64,000 nt of DNA, from NCBI GenBank assembly GCA_905221605.1, contig CAJNDS010002632.1, forward strand, positions 158,115-222,114, in the 5' to 3' direction. Origin of the DNA: Symbiodinium natans. Its lineage: Eukaryota > Sar > Dinophyceae > Suessiales > Symbiodiniaceae. The notes beneath the pieces are model-generated. The model saw only the letters and a list, made by a program, of their open reading frames with translations. It searched no databases and had not been told where the DNA came from. Both the position numbers and the translations under genes were made by a program. Shown here in pieces: positions 51,770-62,229 of the stretch. How positions within the stretch are numbered: position 1 is the stretch's first letter; the number at the start of each line of letters is the position of its first letter.

Positions 51770-52412
51770 CAGAGGGCTGTTGCCGAGTGCGGACTTATAG
51801 GCCTCGCAGAAGTATCAAACACTGTCCTGGACATAGCTGTCTCTGACGGACTGGCTCTGTTGCGTCGAGCCCTGCAATCTGTAGGCCGCCATATTGGCGT
51901 CGCCTCCCACAACGTCCACCTGGAGCGCGAAGCAGTCGGTGAGCATGACAGCCATGCACTCGTACGCCAAAGCCGCCTTTTTCCTGGCTGCGCTGGCCCT
52001 CATATGGAAATTGCAAACGCGGATCCTGAACCCTAAATCCTAAACCCTAAACCCTAAAACCCTAAACCCTAAACCCTAAACCCTAAACCCTAAACCCTAA
52101 ACCCTAAACCCTAAACCCTAAACCCTAAACCCTAAACCCTATGCAGGCTCCAAGCACGCGTAAGAGGCCTGTTGAGCTCACCAGGCTGGACATCCTTAAG
52201 CGTTACGGCTACATTCTTCAGGGGAAACCCAGGGGGTTTAGGGTTTAGGGTTTAGGGTTTAGGGTTTAGGGTTTAGGCTTTAGGGTTTAGGGTTTAGGGT
52301 TTAGGGTTTAGGGTTTAGGGTTTCGCAAAAGCGGGGGAAGAGGCGACCATTCCCCCCACTAAGGGCCCCAAAATCTAAACCGTAGCACACTCTACGCTCA
52401 AGACTGTTGTTT
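51684..52412 (+). repeat. Dispersed 40-bp duplication
   Basis: CCGTAGCACACTATACGCTC (about 51700) and CCGTAGCACACTCTACGCTC (about 52380), with AAAATC.AAAC before and AA.ACT after, form two copies about 680 bp apart, in direct orientation. Confidence 0.8.
51770..52012 (-). pseudogene. Retroelement endonuclease fragment (EEP fold)
   Basis: Minus strand, right after a telomeric tract. The frame reads RASAARKKAALAYECMAVML, then TDCFALQVDVVGGDANMAAY and RLQGSTQQSQSV, YVQDSV, an in-frame TGA (about 51818) and YFCEAYKSALGNSPLP. The VVGGDANMAAY motif matches the GGD-x-N core of endonuclease/exonuclease/phosphatase enzymes, including LINE endonucleases. Only about 75 residues remain, so it is a fragment. 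It lies 1.7 kb from, and opposite to, the RNase H relic, so the two are not simply parts of one collinear element. Confidence 0.55.
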
Positions 52413-55400
52413 AGGGGTTTGGCAGGTGTGGGTTTAGGGTTTAGGGTTTAGGGTTTAGGGTTTAGGGTTTAGGGTTTAGGGTTTAGGGTTTAGGGTTTAG
52501 GGTTTAGGGTTTAGGGTTTAGGGTTTAGGGTTTAGGGTTTAGGGTTTAGGGTTTAGGGTTGAACCCTACACCCTGAACCCCAAACCCTGACTACCCCTAA
52601 ACCCTAGCCCTAAACCCTAAATTACCCGAGGCCCCAAACCTCAAACCCGAACCCGAATCCCTAAGTACGAAGCCACAACAAGAAACCCAAAACCCTAAAA
52701 ACCCTAAACCCTAAACCCTAAACCCTAAACCCTGAACCCTGAACCCAGAACCCTGCACCCTGAACCCAACGTAGGAAGCCAAAACAATGAAACCAAAAGA
52801 CCGCCCTCATGACTGTTCGCAGTTTAGGGTTTAGGGTTTAGGGTTTTTAGGCTTGGGGCCTGCATAGGGTTTAGGGTTTAGGCTTTAGGCTTTAGGCTTT
52901 AGGGTTTAGGGTTTAGGCTTTAGGCTTGTTTAGGGTTTAGGCTTTAGGCTTTAGGGTTTAGGGTTTAGGGTTTAGGGTATAGGGCTTAGGGCTTAGGACT
53001 TAGGGCCCTCGACAGCCAAAGCTTAGGTCAGCGGGCCCAGAGTGACTGCAACACCGACGGCCGGAGCTGACCGATGCGGACGCTGTCCTGTGGCCCACAA
53101 GAGTTTAGGGTTTAGGGTTTAGGGTTCAGGGTTTAGGGTTTAGGGTTTAAGGCTTAGGGCTTAGGGTTTAGGGTTTAGGGTTTATGGTTTAGGGTCAATA
53201 ATACAGGGTTTTGGGTTGGGTTTAGGGTGATGCTCTCCCCGAAGGATCTTGAACAATAAGCCCAATAAATGACGGGATCCACCCCAAACCCAAACCCCAA
53301 ACCCTAAACCCTAAACCCCAAACCCTCAGGTGAGGCCCTAAGCCAGGAAACCCAAAAACACACAAGGGTCGTCAACGCAGAGGTCATTCAGGTTAACGGA
53401 TTCGGGCTTCGTAGTGTGGGGATTGCTTGGCCGTTCGATCACCCTAAACCCTAAACCCTTTTTCCCGAAACCCTAAACCCTAAACCCTACACCCTATGAC
53501 TTGCAAGCGACATGATCTTGCCGCTGCACCCCCTTCCCCTGCCGCTGCTGCATGTAAACTGTAAGTGCTCTTGTCTATGCATAATGGACACACATTTCCG
53601 GTTCGCGGGTCTTACTACGAGGGGCAAACCCTAAGCTCAAACACCAAGCCGAAAAGCCCAACACAGTTTAGGGTTTGGGGCTCAATACACCGCTAGAAAC
53701 AAAAACCTCAGCCCTCTAAACCCTAAACCCCCTGAACCCTAAACCCCCCAAAACGCCCCCAAACCCCCTTAAACCCCGTAAACCCCTTAAACCCCCCCAA
53801 ACCTCAACCCCCTACTTCCCCTAAGCCTTACCCCCGAAAACCCCCAAACCCCCTAAACCCCCCTAAACCCCCTGAACCTCCTAAACCGTCTCAACCCCCC
53901 AAAACTCTCTAAACCCCCTAAACCCCCGGAACCCTGAACCCGAAACCCTAAACCCCCTACACGCCCTGAACCCTAAACCCTAAATCCTAAACCCTAAACC
54001 CTAAACCCTAAACCCTAAACCCTAAACCCTAAACCCTCCCGTCGAAGTCTGGAGCCTCTCGTAGGCGCAGCCTCAGGACTTCTACCTGCAGCTTTGGGGG
54101 CTTTCAGGGTGGGCGGAGGGGGGGGTTTAGGGTTTAGGGTTTAGGGTTTGGGGTTTGGGGTTTAGGGTTTAGGGTTTAGGGTTTAGGGTTTGGGGTTTAG
54201 GGTTTAGGGTTTAGGGTTTAGGGTTTAGGGTTTAGGGTTTGGGGTTTGGGGTTTAGGGTTTAGGGTTTAGGGTTCAGGGTTCAGGGTTTAGGGTTTAGGG
54301 TTTAGGGTTTAGGGTTTAGGGTTTAGGGTTTAGGGTTCAGGGTTTAGGGTTTAGGGTCTAGGACGTTAATGCTCAACCCTCAGTCTTCAGCTCCTCAACC
54401 CCCCAAACCCTGAACCCCTGGCGTAATGTTGGACTCGCTTTAGCCACAGGGGCCGCTATTCAGCGTTCTTCCGGTTTAGGGTTTAGGGTTTAATTAGGGT
54501 TTAGGGTTTCGGGTTTAGGGTTTCGGGTTTAGGGTTTCGGGTTTCGGGTTTAGGGTTTGGGGTTTAGGGTTTCGGGTTTAGGGTTTAGGGTTTAGGGTTT
54601 AGGGTTTAGGGGACCCCATCCCATTGATGAGGGTGGTCCGCAATTATGCGAAGTGCGTGGCCCGGGGATGAAGGGCGGGATGAAGGGCGGGGGGCCAGGG
54701 AGGCAAAAACTAAAAATCATTTAGGGTTTAGGGTTTAGGGTTTAGGGTTTTTCGGGTTTAGGGTTTAGGAATAAGAAACTCCGGAAGTTTCTGGTGTCCG
54801 GCTCTATCTAATTTCCTTTCAACATGTCATTACGAAACAGGCCCCCTAAACAATTTCCAAGGGAGTACGTAGCCCATTAGCTGCCCTGATTCGCTTTTAG
54901 TAAATTGTTTCGGTTACCCGCATTAATCCGCAACCCCCCTGGCCAGCTTCCCCTCAACCCTCGACCCCTAGCCGCCCTCCCCCCAGCCCCCCGTCCCAGC
55001 CGAAAGAGGATCTCCGAAGACCCCAGAATTGTTTGGGGGGGGGGGGGGGGGGGGCCTGGACACTAAAGCGAGTCCAACATTAAACCCCAAACCCTAAACC
55101 CTAAACCCTGAACCCTAAACCCGAAACCCTAAACCTAAACCCTAAACCTAAACCCTAAACCCTAAACTAGGGGCAAAGGCTAGGTTCAGTGTTACTCACG
55201 ACGACTTGCATCCCAATCACAGTCACAACCCCAGAAGGCGCTTGCAGCCCTAAACCCTCAACCCTAAATCCTAAACCCTAAACCCTCAACCCTAAACCCT
55301 GAACCCTCAACCCTAAACCCTAAACCCTGGAAGAAGCCCGAATCCTACATCCCTATCAGCACTTGCACCACCCGAGGCCCTGTCAACCCTTGAGCCCAAA

Positions 55401-56165
55401 TTGTTCCCTAAGAAGCAGGTATAAACCCTTGAGCCTCAGTTAAGGGCTAAACCCGAAACCCTAAACCCTAAACCGTGAAACCCTAAACCCTAAACCCTGA
55501 ACCCTGCACCCTGAACCCTTAACGATTGTAAGTCTTCAACCCTTCATCACGAGGGGTCTGCGAGAGGCTTCTTGCGATGCCAGCAGGTTGCAGTTTGCAA
55601 CAGACTTCTAGGGGCTCAGGCTTTCAAGTTTTAATTGTTGAAGGAAACCCTAAACCCTAAACCCTAAACCCTAAACCGTGAGGTGCCAGGCTTCCAGGAG
55701 TTGCAAGGCTTCGGGGGTGCGGTTTTCAGGGCTTTACGGCTTTGTCGGGGGGGTTCGGGGTCCGGCGTTTCGGGTTTTTTGCGCTTAAGGTTTGCTTTCG
55801 CCGGCAGCGGCATGAAAAAGCTTAGGGTCCCTAAACCCTAAACCCTAAAGCCTGAACCCTAAACCCTAAACCCTAAACCTCGGGGAGGCCTCCGATGTCC
55901 CCTTCCTCCTGATGGACATGAGGTTCGGCACGCGCTGGCGCATAGCCCCCTGGGCAGTAACCCTAAACCCTAAACCCTAAGCCCTAAACCCTGAACCCTA
56001 AACCCTAAACCCTAAACCCTAGAATCTACCCTAGAAGAGGGTGGGGGGGGGGGACATCAAAGGGATCCAGGCACTCGTAAATGGGTTTAGGGGTCAGGGG
56101 TTTAGGGGTCTAGGGCTGTAGGGGTTTAGGGGTTTAGGGGTTGAGGGTTTAGGGGTTTAGGGGTT
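52013..56165. repeat. Telomeric mosaic
   Basis: CCCTAAA 52027-52140, 52690-52760, 53930-54038, 55080-55165, 55255-55330 and 55650-55678; TTTAGGG 52233-52323, 52430-52560, 52830-52985 (with TTTAGGC units), 53103-53200, 54123-54358 and 54475-54612. A CCCCCTAAA-type C-rich tract is at 53700-53960 and a poly-G at 55034-55053. The islands 52141-52232, 53205-53290, 53495-53650, 54360-54475, 54770-55030, 55165-55250 and 55330-55440 have no supported gene. Confidence 0.85.
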
Positions 56166-56239
56166 TGGGGGTTCAGGGGTTCAGGGTTCAGGGGTTCAGG
56201 GGTTTGGGGGTTTGGGGGTTAGGTCCCCAACATGCCCCC
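56166..56239 (+). repeat. TTTAGGGG/TTCAGGGG/TTTGGGGG variants
   Basis: Octamer-type variants continuing from 56080. They lead directly into the exon-like island on the opposite strand. Confidence 0.8.
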
Positions 56240-56530
56240 CAGCCCCACCCACTCAGAGGTGCTCCTGGCCTGTGGGCTTCTCCACGCCTACGCGCATCTG
56301 GCGCATTGCGTCCTGGCTGCAGTAACCCTGCCGTTGCGCGCCGCCGCTTCAGCTCCATCTCCAGATCCTTCGCCAGCACCCGGCGCCCCTGACAGTCTTT
56401 GCTGAAAGCTTACGCTTTCGGCAGGGCACGGCTTGTCGACGTAGCCATGGGGTGGGCCACCCCGCCCCTTTTTGAAGTAGGCGCGGCGGTAATCGCACAA
56501 TGGGGAATGCCGTTCAGTAGCTGATCTTGC
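56240..56530 (-). CDS. Exon pair of unknown protein with a possible 25-bp intron or indel
   Basis: The minus-strand first part reads ATERHSPLCDYRRAYFKKGR, then GGPPHGYVDKPCPAES. At 56413-56389 there is a 25-bp segment starting GTAAGC and ending GTCAG. Removing it continues as GRRVLAKDLEMELKRRRATA, then GLLQPGRNAPDARRRGEAH. The Cys/Tyr/Lys-rich start and the charged helix look like real protein. If unspliced, both flanking frames still stay open, so this is not decisive. A 25-bp intron would be extremely small, and the segment with its 5' flank forms a hairpin (GAAAGC-GTAA-GCTTTC). An indel or small insertion is equally possible. Confidence 0.4.
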
Positions 56531-58102
56531 AGGAACAGCCGGGTTTAGGGCTAGGGTCTCGGGTTTAGGGTTCAGGGTTTAGGGTTCAGGGCTTAGGGTT
56601 CAGTCACGGAGTTTCATGCGGCGCATGGGCTTGGGTACTCATATCTGCCTATTCCTAAACCCCTAAACCTCTGCTATACTAAGATATGATTTTACTATTA
56701 AATATTCCTTGGGTTTGAGGGTTTGAGGGTTTGAGGGTTTGAGGGTTTAGGGTTTAGGGTGTAGGGTTTAGGATTTAGGGTTTAGGGTTTAGGGTTTAGG
56801 GTTTGAATATCTCCTAGGGGGGCAAAAGTATGTTGGGAAACCCTGAATCCGATTGTCGAAACTCACCACTTTGACCTAAACCCTAAACCCTAAACCCTAA
56901 ACCCCAAAAGAAGAGCACAGACTGCCTCATGGTTCAGGGGCGGCTGTAGGTTTAGATGCTTCGGCACTAGTTGAACAAGAGACACCCCGCCGAAACAAGC
57001 ACCTGCAAGCCCGAAACCATGAAGGTTTAGGGTTTAGGGTTCAGAGTTCAGGGTTCAGGGTTCAGGGTTTAGGGTTTAGGGTTTAGGGTTTAGGGTTTAG
57101 GGTTTAGGGTTTAGGGTTTAGGGTTTAGGGTTTAGGGTTTAGGGTTTAGGGTTTAGGGTTTAAGGCCCTCAAAAACTGAGACCGCTGAAGCCCCAAGACC
57201 TTGGCCCCCGGCCTCCCACCTCAAGGAGCCTCTCAGGGCTTTGGGGGTCAGGGTTTAGGGTTTAGGGTTTAGGGTTTAGGGTTTAGGGTTTAGGGTTTAG
57301 GGTTTAGGGTTTAGGGTTTGGGGTTTGGGGTTTAGGGTTTAGGGTTTAGGCTTTAGGCTTTAGGGTTCAGGGTTTAGGGCCTGTTGGGTATTTCAAGAAC
57401 CAGCATGTTAGGGGGTCAGGCTTCAGGGATTGGGGGTTCAGGGGGGTAGGGGTTCAGGGGCTTAGGTGTTTAGGGTTGGGGGTTTATGGCTTAGGGGGTT
57501 AGAGTCCACGGCTTAGGGCTCAGACGTCTCAAGCGATTTTGGGTTGCGGTTGCATACTGGCGCTTGGGCTTGAGGGGTTAGGGGTGAAGGGTTTAGGGTT
57601 TAGGGTTTAGGGTTTAGGGTTTAGGGGTTAAGGGTCTTGCGGCGTGTAGGGTTAGGGCACTGGAGTCACGGACCCCTACCCGGCCCTACCCCAAACCCTA
57701 TTTTAGGTTTAGGGTTTAGGGTCTCGGGCTCAGGGTTCAGGGTTCAGGGTTCAGGGTTCAGGGTGCAGGTTTGAGGGTTTAGGGTTTAGGGTTTAGGGTT
57801 TAGGGTTCTAAGTAACACAATACCAAAATCACAGCCCCAAACCCCGAATCTCTGAAACCCAGAACCCTTCGAAACCCAGACTCCTATGTGGACCACCTTG
57901 CCCCAGCACGAGTCCCCAACAACCACATGTGCGGAGTTCAGGGTTTTGGGTTTTGGGTTTGAGACGTTATGCAAATACAAACAACTAAATCGTCATCCTT
58001 GGTGGCATCAAAATGTTCCATTACTTTTCAGAAGGGACAGCCAGCGCCTAAGGCAATTATAACGTCTCCGTCTTTCTTCCGCAGCAATCCACGCATCTGA
58101 GC
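56531..58102. repeat. Telomeric mosaic
   Basis: TTTAGGG 56545-56610 (TTCAGGG mixed), 56710-56805 (TTTGAGGG block first), 57015-57162 (about 17 copies), 57245-57345, 57588-57625 and 57720-57807. The island 57810-58080 is unique, with a 64-codon minus frame of repeat-like character. No gene. Confidence 0.85.
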
Positions 58103-58244
58103 GTAGTTACATGGTCCCTTAGTACGGGCTCTTAAAAGGGGACCCCTTATACACCCCCTTTCTACCCTTTACAACCCAAGGGCCCATACTTTCAGAACCT
58201 TTGTCAAGGAGGTAAGGGACCATATTGAAGGCCCACATAACTAC
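58103..58244. mobile_element. Hairpin family F1, best copy (142 bp)
   Basis: The left end GTAGTTACATGGTCCCTTAG and the reverse complement of the right end (GTAGTTATGTGGGCCTTCAA) form inverted termini. Inside are GGGCTCTTAAAAGGGGACC and AACCCAAGGGCCCATAC. At least six other copies occur in the window in both orientations (7.1, 14.1, 20.4, 34.3, 35.8, 44.4 kb). It is non-coding and MITE-like. Confidence 0.7.
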
Positions 58245-58275
58245 CCATAGGACGCAAAATCAAGTGAAGGTACGT

Positions 58276-58303
58276 GGCATTTCTCTCTCTCTCTCTCTCT
58301 CTT
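58276..58303 (+). repeat. (CT)n microsatellite
   Basis: About 11 CT units directly before hairpin F8. Confidence 0.95.
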
Positions 58304-58424
58304 GACAGTCAGAGACTCCAAAACCCCTTCAAAAAGCAATAATATACCCTAAATTACAATAGGAACCCTAATACGATTTAAGGTATGATCCTTAATTAAG
58401 GGGTTTCGGAGTCTCTGGGCAGTC
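58304..58424. mobile_element. Hairpin family F8 (121 bp)
   Basis: The left end GACAGTCAGAGACTCCAAAA (then CCCCTT) pairs with the right end, whose reverse complement is GACTGCCCAGAGACTCCGAA (then ACCCCTT). The middle is AT-rich, with TTAATTAA near 58392. MITE-like; a single copy was seen. Confidence 0.65.
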
Positions 58425-60421
58425 GAGGTCACGCTTTTGTTGCACAACTCAACGCGACCAACGTCAATGACGCAAGCAGTGGCAGCAAAAACGTGCCAAA
58501 CAGAGGAGATCTGAGATGCCCTGACGACTGGTTTAAAACATCTAAACCCAAAACCCTGAACCCTAAATCCTAAACCCTAAACCCTAAAGCCTAACCCCTA
58601 CACCCACTGGTGCCAATGCAACATCCTGGCTGATGGTGGAGATATGGACGTCGGAGTTTTGGGCACACGACCTACCCCCCAAACATGCCCTGCGACCTAA
58701 ACTTCTAAACCCTAAACCCTAAACCCCAAATCCTAAACCCTATATAAACTCTAAACCCTAAAACCAAAACCTCCAAACCGACCTTGGCGAAGGGAGGCGA
58801 CTTTGACGAAAAAAAAACAGGAAACAAAATTTTGCGAAGATGTGGGGCTTTACGGAAATAGCGGACACGCAATATAAACCGCCCAAATAGTAGGGTTCCC
58901 TTAAAATAAGGACCCCAATAGGGTACCCCTAACCCTCCACCCTAAACCGCCTATGACCCCCAAAACCCTAGAATCTATAGACAGTAGACCATCAGCCCCA
59001 ACAAAACAAAACCCTAAACCCTAAACCCTAAACCCTACACCATAAACCCTAAACCCTAAACCCTGACCCCTGAACCCGCCGCGCCTTCTGGTCCCAGATA
59101 CCAGGAATTTTCGAGCTCGCCTGCTGCATCCGCCAAAGTGGAGTACCTCGGCTTGGGGTTCAGGGTTTAGGGTTTAGGGTTTAGGGCTTAGGGTTTAGGG
59201 TTTAGGGTTTAGGGTTTAGGGTTTAGGGTTTAGGGTTTAGGGTTTAGGGTTTAGGGTTTAGGGTTTAGGGTTCAGGGTTTAGGGTTTGAGGTTTCGGGTT
59301 TCGGGACTTCGGGGTTCGGGTTTCGGAGTTTCAGACTTTGGGAACTTAGGGTTTGGGAGTTTAGGAGTTTAGGGCTTAGGGGTTACGACTTCGGGCTTAG
59401 GGCTCAGGAGCGTGGTTCAGGTTTGGGAGTTTAAGACTTTAGGCGTCTAGGGTTCAAGGTTTAGGGTGTAGGATGGGAGCTCAGGGGTGTCAACTTCGGC
59501 TTCTTTCGCTGCGCAGGAATGCAAATTCAGGGAGAGAAGTCGGCTCGGTGCAGAGGTTTAGGGTTTAGGGTTTAGGGTTTAGGGTTTAGGGTTTAGGGTT
59601 TAGGGTTTAGGGTTTAGGGTTTAGGGTTTAGGGTTTAGGGTTTAGGGTTTAGGGTTTAGGGTTTAGGGTTTAGGGCGTCAGCAGGATGGGAAAGGTGCTC
59701 CTGCTCCAGAGGTCCATCTCCGGAGCCTCCAGAGGACTGCCTGGCCTGCACGATTTTGTCCGCCTAAAACCCTAAACCCCTAAACCCCTAAACCCCTAAA
59801 CCCCTAGACCCCTAAACCCTAAACCCTAAACCCTAAACCCTAAACCCTAAACCCTAAACGCAATGGCTCTGCTAGATCGCAGATCCACAGCTTGACCGCG
59901 GAACATGAGCCCTTCGTTTGGAGCCCTGACACAAACGTACCTCAGGTCAAGGGTTTAGGGTTCAGGGTTCAGGGTTCAGGGTTCAGGGTTTAGGGTTTAG
60001 GGTTTAGGGTTTAGGGTTTAGGGTTTAGGGTTTAGGGTTTAGGGTTCAGGGTTCTTCAGGGACCACCATGTAACTACCCTCAGCCCCATGAGGTTAGGGC
60101 TTAGGCTTAGGGTTGAAAAAGTTTAGGGCCTGACGTTTCGGGAATGCGGCTTAGGGTGCGGGGTTGAGGGTTTAGGGCAATGTATCGGGATGCAGGTTTC
60201 GGGTTAGGGTTTAGGGTTTTAGGGTTTAGGGTTTTGGGGTTTACGGTTTAGGGTTTCGGGGTTTAGGGTTTACGGTTTAGGGTTAACTAGAGCCTTTGAC
60301 CTCCAAACCTCCCCTCCCGATATGTGCAGCAGCGGTGCTCTAGGTCAGAGAGGTCGTCTCCCATGGCAACCTCCGCGCGTTAAGTTGCGTCCGTCAATGT
60401 CCGTCAGGGAGTAAGAAACCC
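58425..60421. repeat. Telomeric mosaic
   Basis: CCCTAAA 58550-58590, 58700-58760, 59010-59070 and 59775-59858; TTTAGGG 59165-59285 (about 15), 59554-59675 (about 17) and 59950-60050. 58770-58900 is AT-richer unique DNA. The islands 59085-59155, 59680-59765, 59860-59945 and 60300-60420 show no supported gene. Confidence 0.85.
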
Positions 60422-60609
60422 TACTTGGAGGTTCAGGGTACTTATAATCCAACTCTCGCTGTACTTCAAAGACCCTTGAGTCCCCCTAAGTCCCCTAAGT
60501 AGGGTTTTAAGTAGACTGACAATTTGGGTTCTCGCCCTAAACCCTAAACCCTAAACCCTAAACCCTAAACCCTAAACCCTAAACCCTAAAACCCATGAAC
60601 CTCCAAGTA
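60422..60609. mobile_element. Inverted-repeat element F6 with telomeric array, copy 2 (188 bp)
   Basis: Ends TACTTGGAGGTTCAGGG (left) and its inverted partner CCCATGAACCTCCAAGTA (right). The first 45 bp are homologous to copy 1 at 40669 (TTCAGGGTACTT...CTCGCTGTAC). The interior holds about eight CCCTAAA units (60535-60590), in the same relative orientation as in copy 1. Confidence 0.68.
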
Positions 60610-61118
60610 CCCTCGACTGCCGCCCCCTGAGAGCCCCGGCGCAGTCAATGGAAATCTTCAGCGCCACTCGGAAAGCTTTGAGGGCCAGGTGTAGGAGCCT
60701 TCCCAGGCGTTGGTTTAGGGTTTAGGGTTTAGGGTTTAGGGTTTAGGGTTTAGGGTTTCGGGTTTTAGGGTTTTAGGGTTCAGGGTGTAGGCTTAGCATT
60801 TAGGCTTAGTTTAGGGGTTTAGGGACTTAGGTATTTAGGGTCTAGGGCTTAGGCGTCTGGGCTTTAGGTTTTAAAACTTCAGGCTTTTCGGGCTTGTGGG
60901 ATGAGAGTTTAGGGCTTAGACTTCTTCAGAACCACATGCGTGCTGTTCTCTGTGGCGTAAACCTCGAGACGGTGAGTTTGTAACGTTTAGGCCTCGGGGA
61001 ACTCTAAACCAAAGACCTAAACCCTAAACCCTAAACCCGAAACCCTCAACCAAACCCCGTGAGGGCTTTGTGCCATCTAGGGTGTGGTGGCCCGCTCCCC
61101 CCACGGCCAGGGTAAGGC
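60610..61118. repeat. Telomeric mosaic
   Basis: TTTAGGG 60715-60785, degenerate units to 60920, CCCTAAA 61015-61045. No gene. Confidence 0.85.
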
Positions 61119-61251
61119 TTTAGGCTTTAGGCTTTAGGCTTTAGGCTTTAGGCTTTAGGCTTTAGGCTTTAGGCTTTAGGCTTTAGGCTTTAGGCTTTAG
61201 GCTTTAGGCTTTAGGCTTTAGGCTTTAGGCTTTAGGCTTTAGGCTTTAGGC
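61119..61251 (+). repeat. (TTTAGGC)19 array
   Basis: Exactly 19 identical TTTAGGC units, returning to TTTAGGG at 61252. TTTAGGC differs from the canonical heptamer by one base. TTAGGC is a nematode telomere unit, but the 7-bp period here points to a local variant. Confidence 0.97.
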
Positions 61252-61797
61252 TTTAGGGTTTATAGGTTTTAGGGTTTAGGGTTTTGGGCTTAGGGTCTAG
61301 GGTTTTGAGTTTCGAGGTTAGGGTGCCGTACACCACAGCTGAAAGGCTAATGGGTTAGGGAACATCAAACACTTAAACCTCAAAAAAGGACCTACACTTG
61401 GGTGTGCGGGTGGACGCTAAGCCCTGAATCCTGTCATTTCCACACCCCAAACCCGACACACTAAGCCTTAAACCCTACACCCAACACCCTAGACCCTAAA
61501 CCCCAAGCCTGAACCCTGGGCAGATGGCCGCTTCTACGACTTTGGGGGGGAAGAGGGGGTTCCCTGCAGCCCTGAACTTCTCGGGTTTCGGGTTTGGGGT
61601 TTAGGGTTTGGGGTTTGGGGTTTAGGGTTTAGGGTTTAGGGTTTGCCCTCAACCCTAAACTTCTCGGGTTTCGGGTTGAGGGTTTAGGGTCTGTTGGAGG
61701 TCCGGGGGAAGTTCTGGGGGATTCTCGAGGAGCTTCGGTGAGTTTCGAGGAGATTTTTTGTTGCTTTCGAACATATGTAAGTTGCAGGGCCTCGAGG
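61252..61797. repeat. Telomeric mosaic
   Basis: Degenerate TTTAGGG/CCCTAAA/TTTGGGG units with islands 61325-61440 and 61685-61790. No gene. Confidence 0.8.
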
Positions 61798-62009
61798 GTT
61801 TAGGGTTTAGGGTTTAGGGTTTAGGGTTTAGGGTTTAGGGTTTAGGGTTTAGGGTTTAGGGTTTAGGGTTTAGGGTTTAGGGTTTAGGGTTTAGGGTTTA
61901 GGGTTTTTAGGGTTTAGGGTTTAGGGTTTAGGGTTTAGGGTTTAGGGTTTAGGGTTTAGGGTTTAGGGTTTAGGGTTTAGGGTTTAGGGTTTAGGGTTTA
62001 GGGTTTAGG
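61798..62009 (+). repeat. TTTAGGG array, the longest nearly perfect tract (~30 copies)
   Basis: Uniform heptamers with one TTTTTAGGG slip at about 61903. Confidence 0.97.
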
Positions 62010-62084
62010 GGCCCTAAAGCCCTTTTGCCCTCGCCGCCCGACATCCCTAAACCCCTGCGTGGCAACTGTCAGGTCGCCAATCAA

Positions 62085-62229
62085 GGGACGAAAGAAGGGA
62101 CCCTTACAAAGGACCTTAGGGGTTATTTGGGGGTTATTTAGGGGCTACTTAGGAATATAGGGACTATATAGGGTATGTAGAGGTTTTTGATGTAGGGGAA
62201 TAAGATCAAGGGTCCATTCTAGGGGGTCC
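62085..62229 (-). mobile_element. Dispersed family F3, copy 2
   Basis: The reverse complement matches 21863-21975 (see there). Ends share GGACCCTT in inverted orientation. GGGGTTATTTGGGGGTTATT is a local duplication absent from copy 1. Confidence 0.6.

Noticed and set aside
61119-61251. Nematode-type telomere (TTAGGC)
   Set aside because: The period is seven (TTTAGGC), it is confined to one block, and it is surrounded by TTTAGGG.
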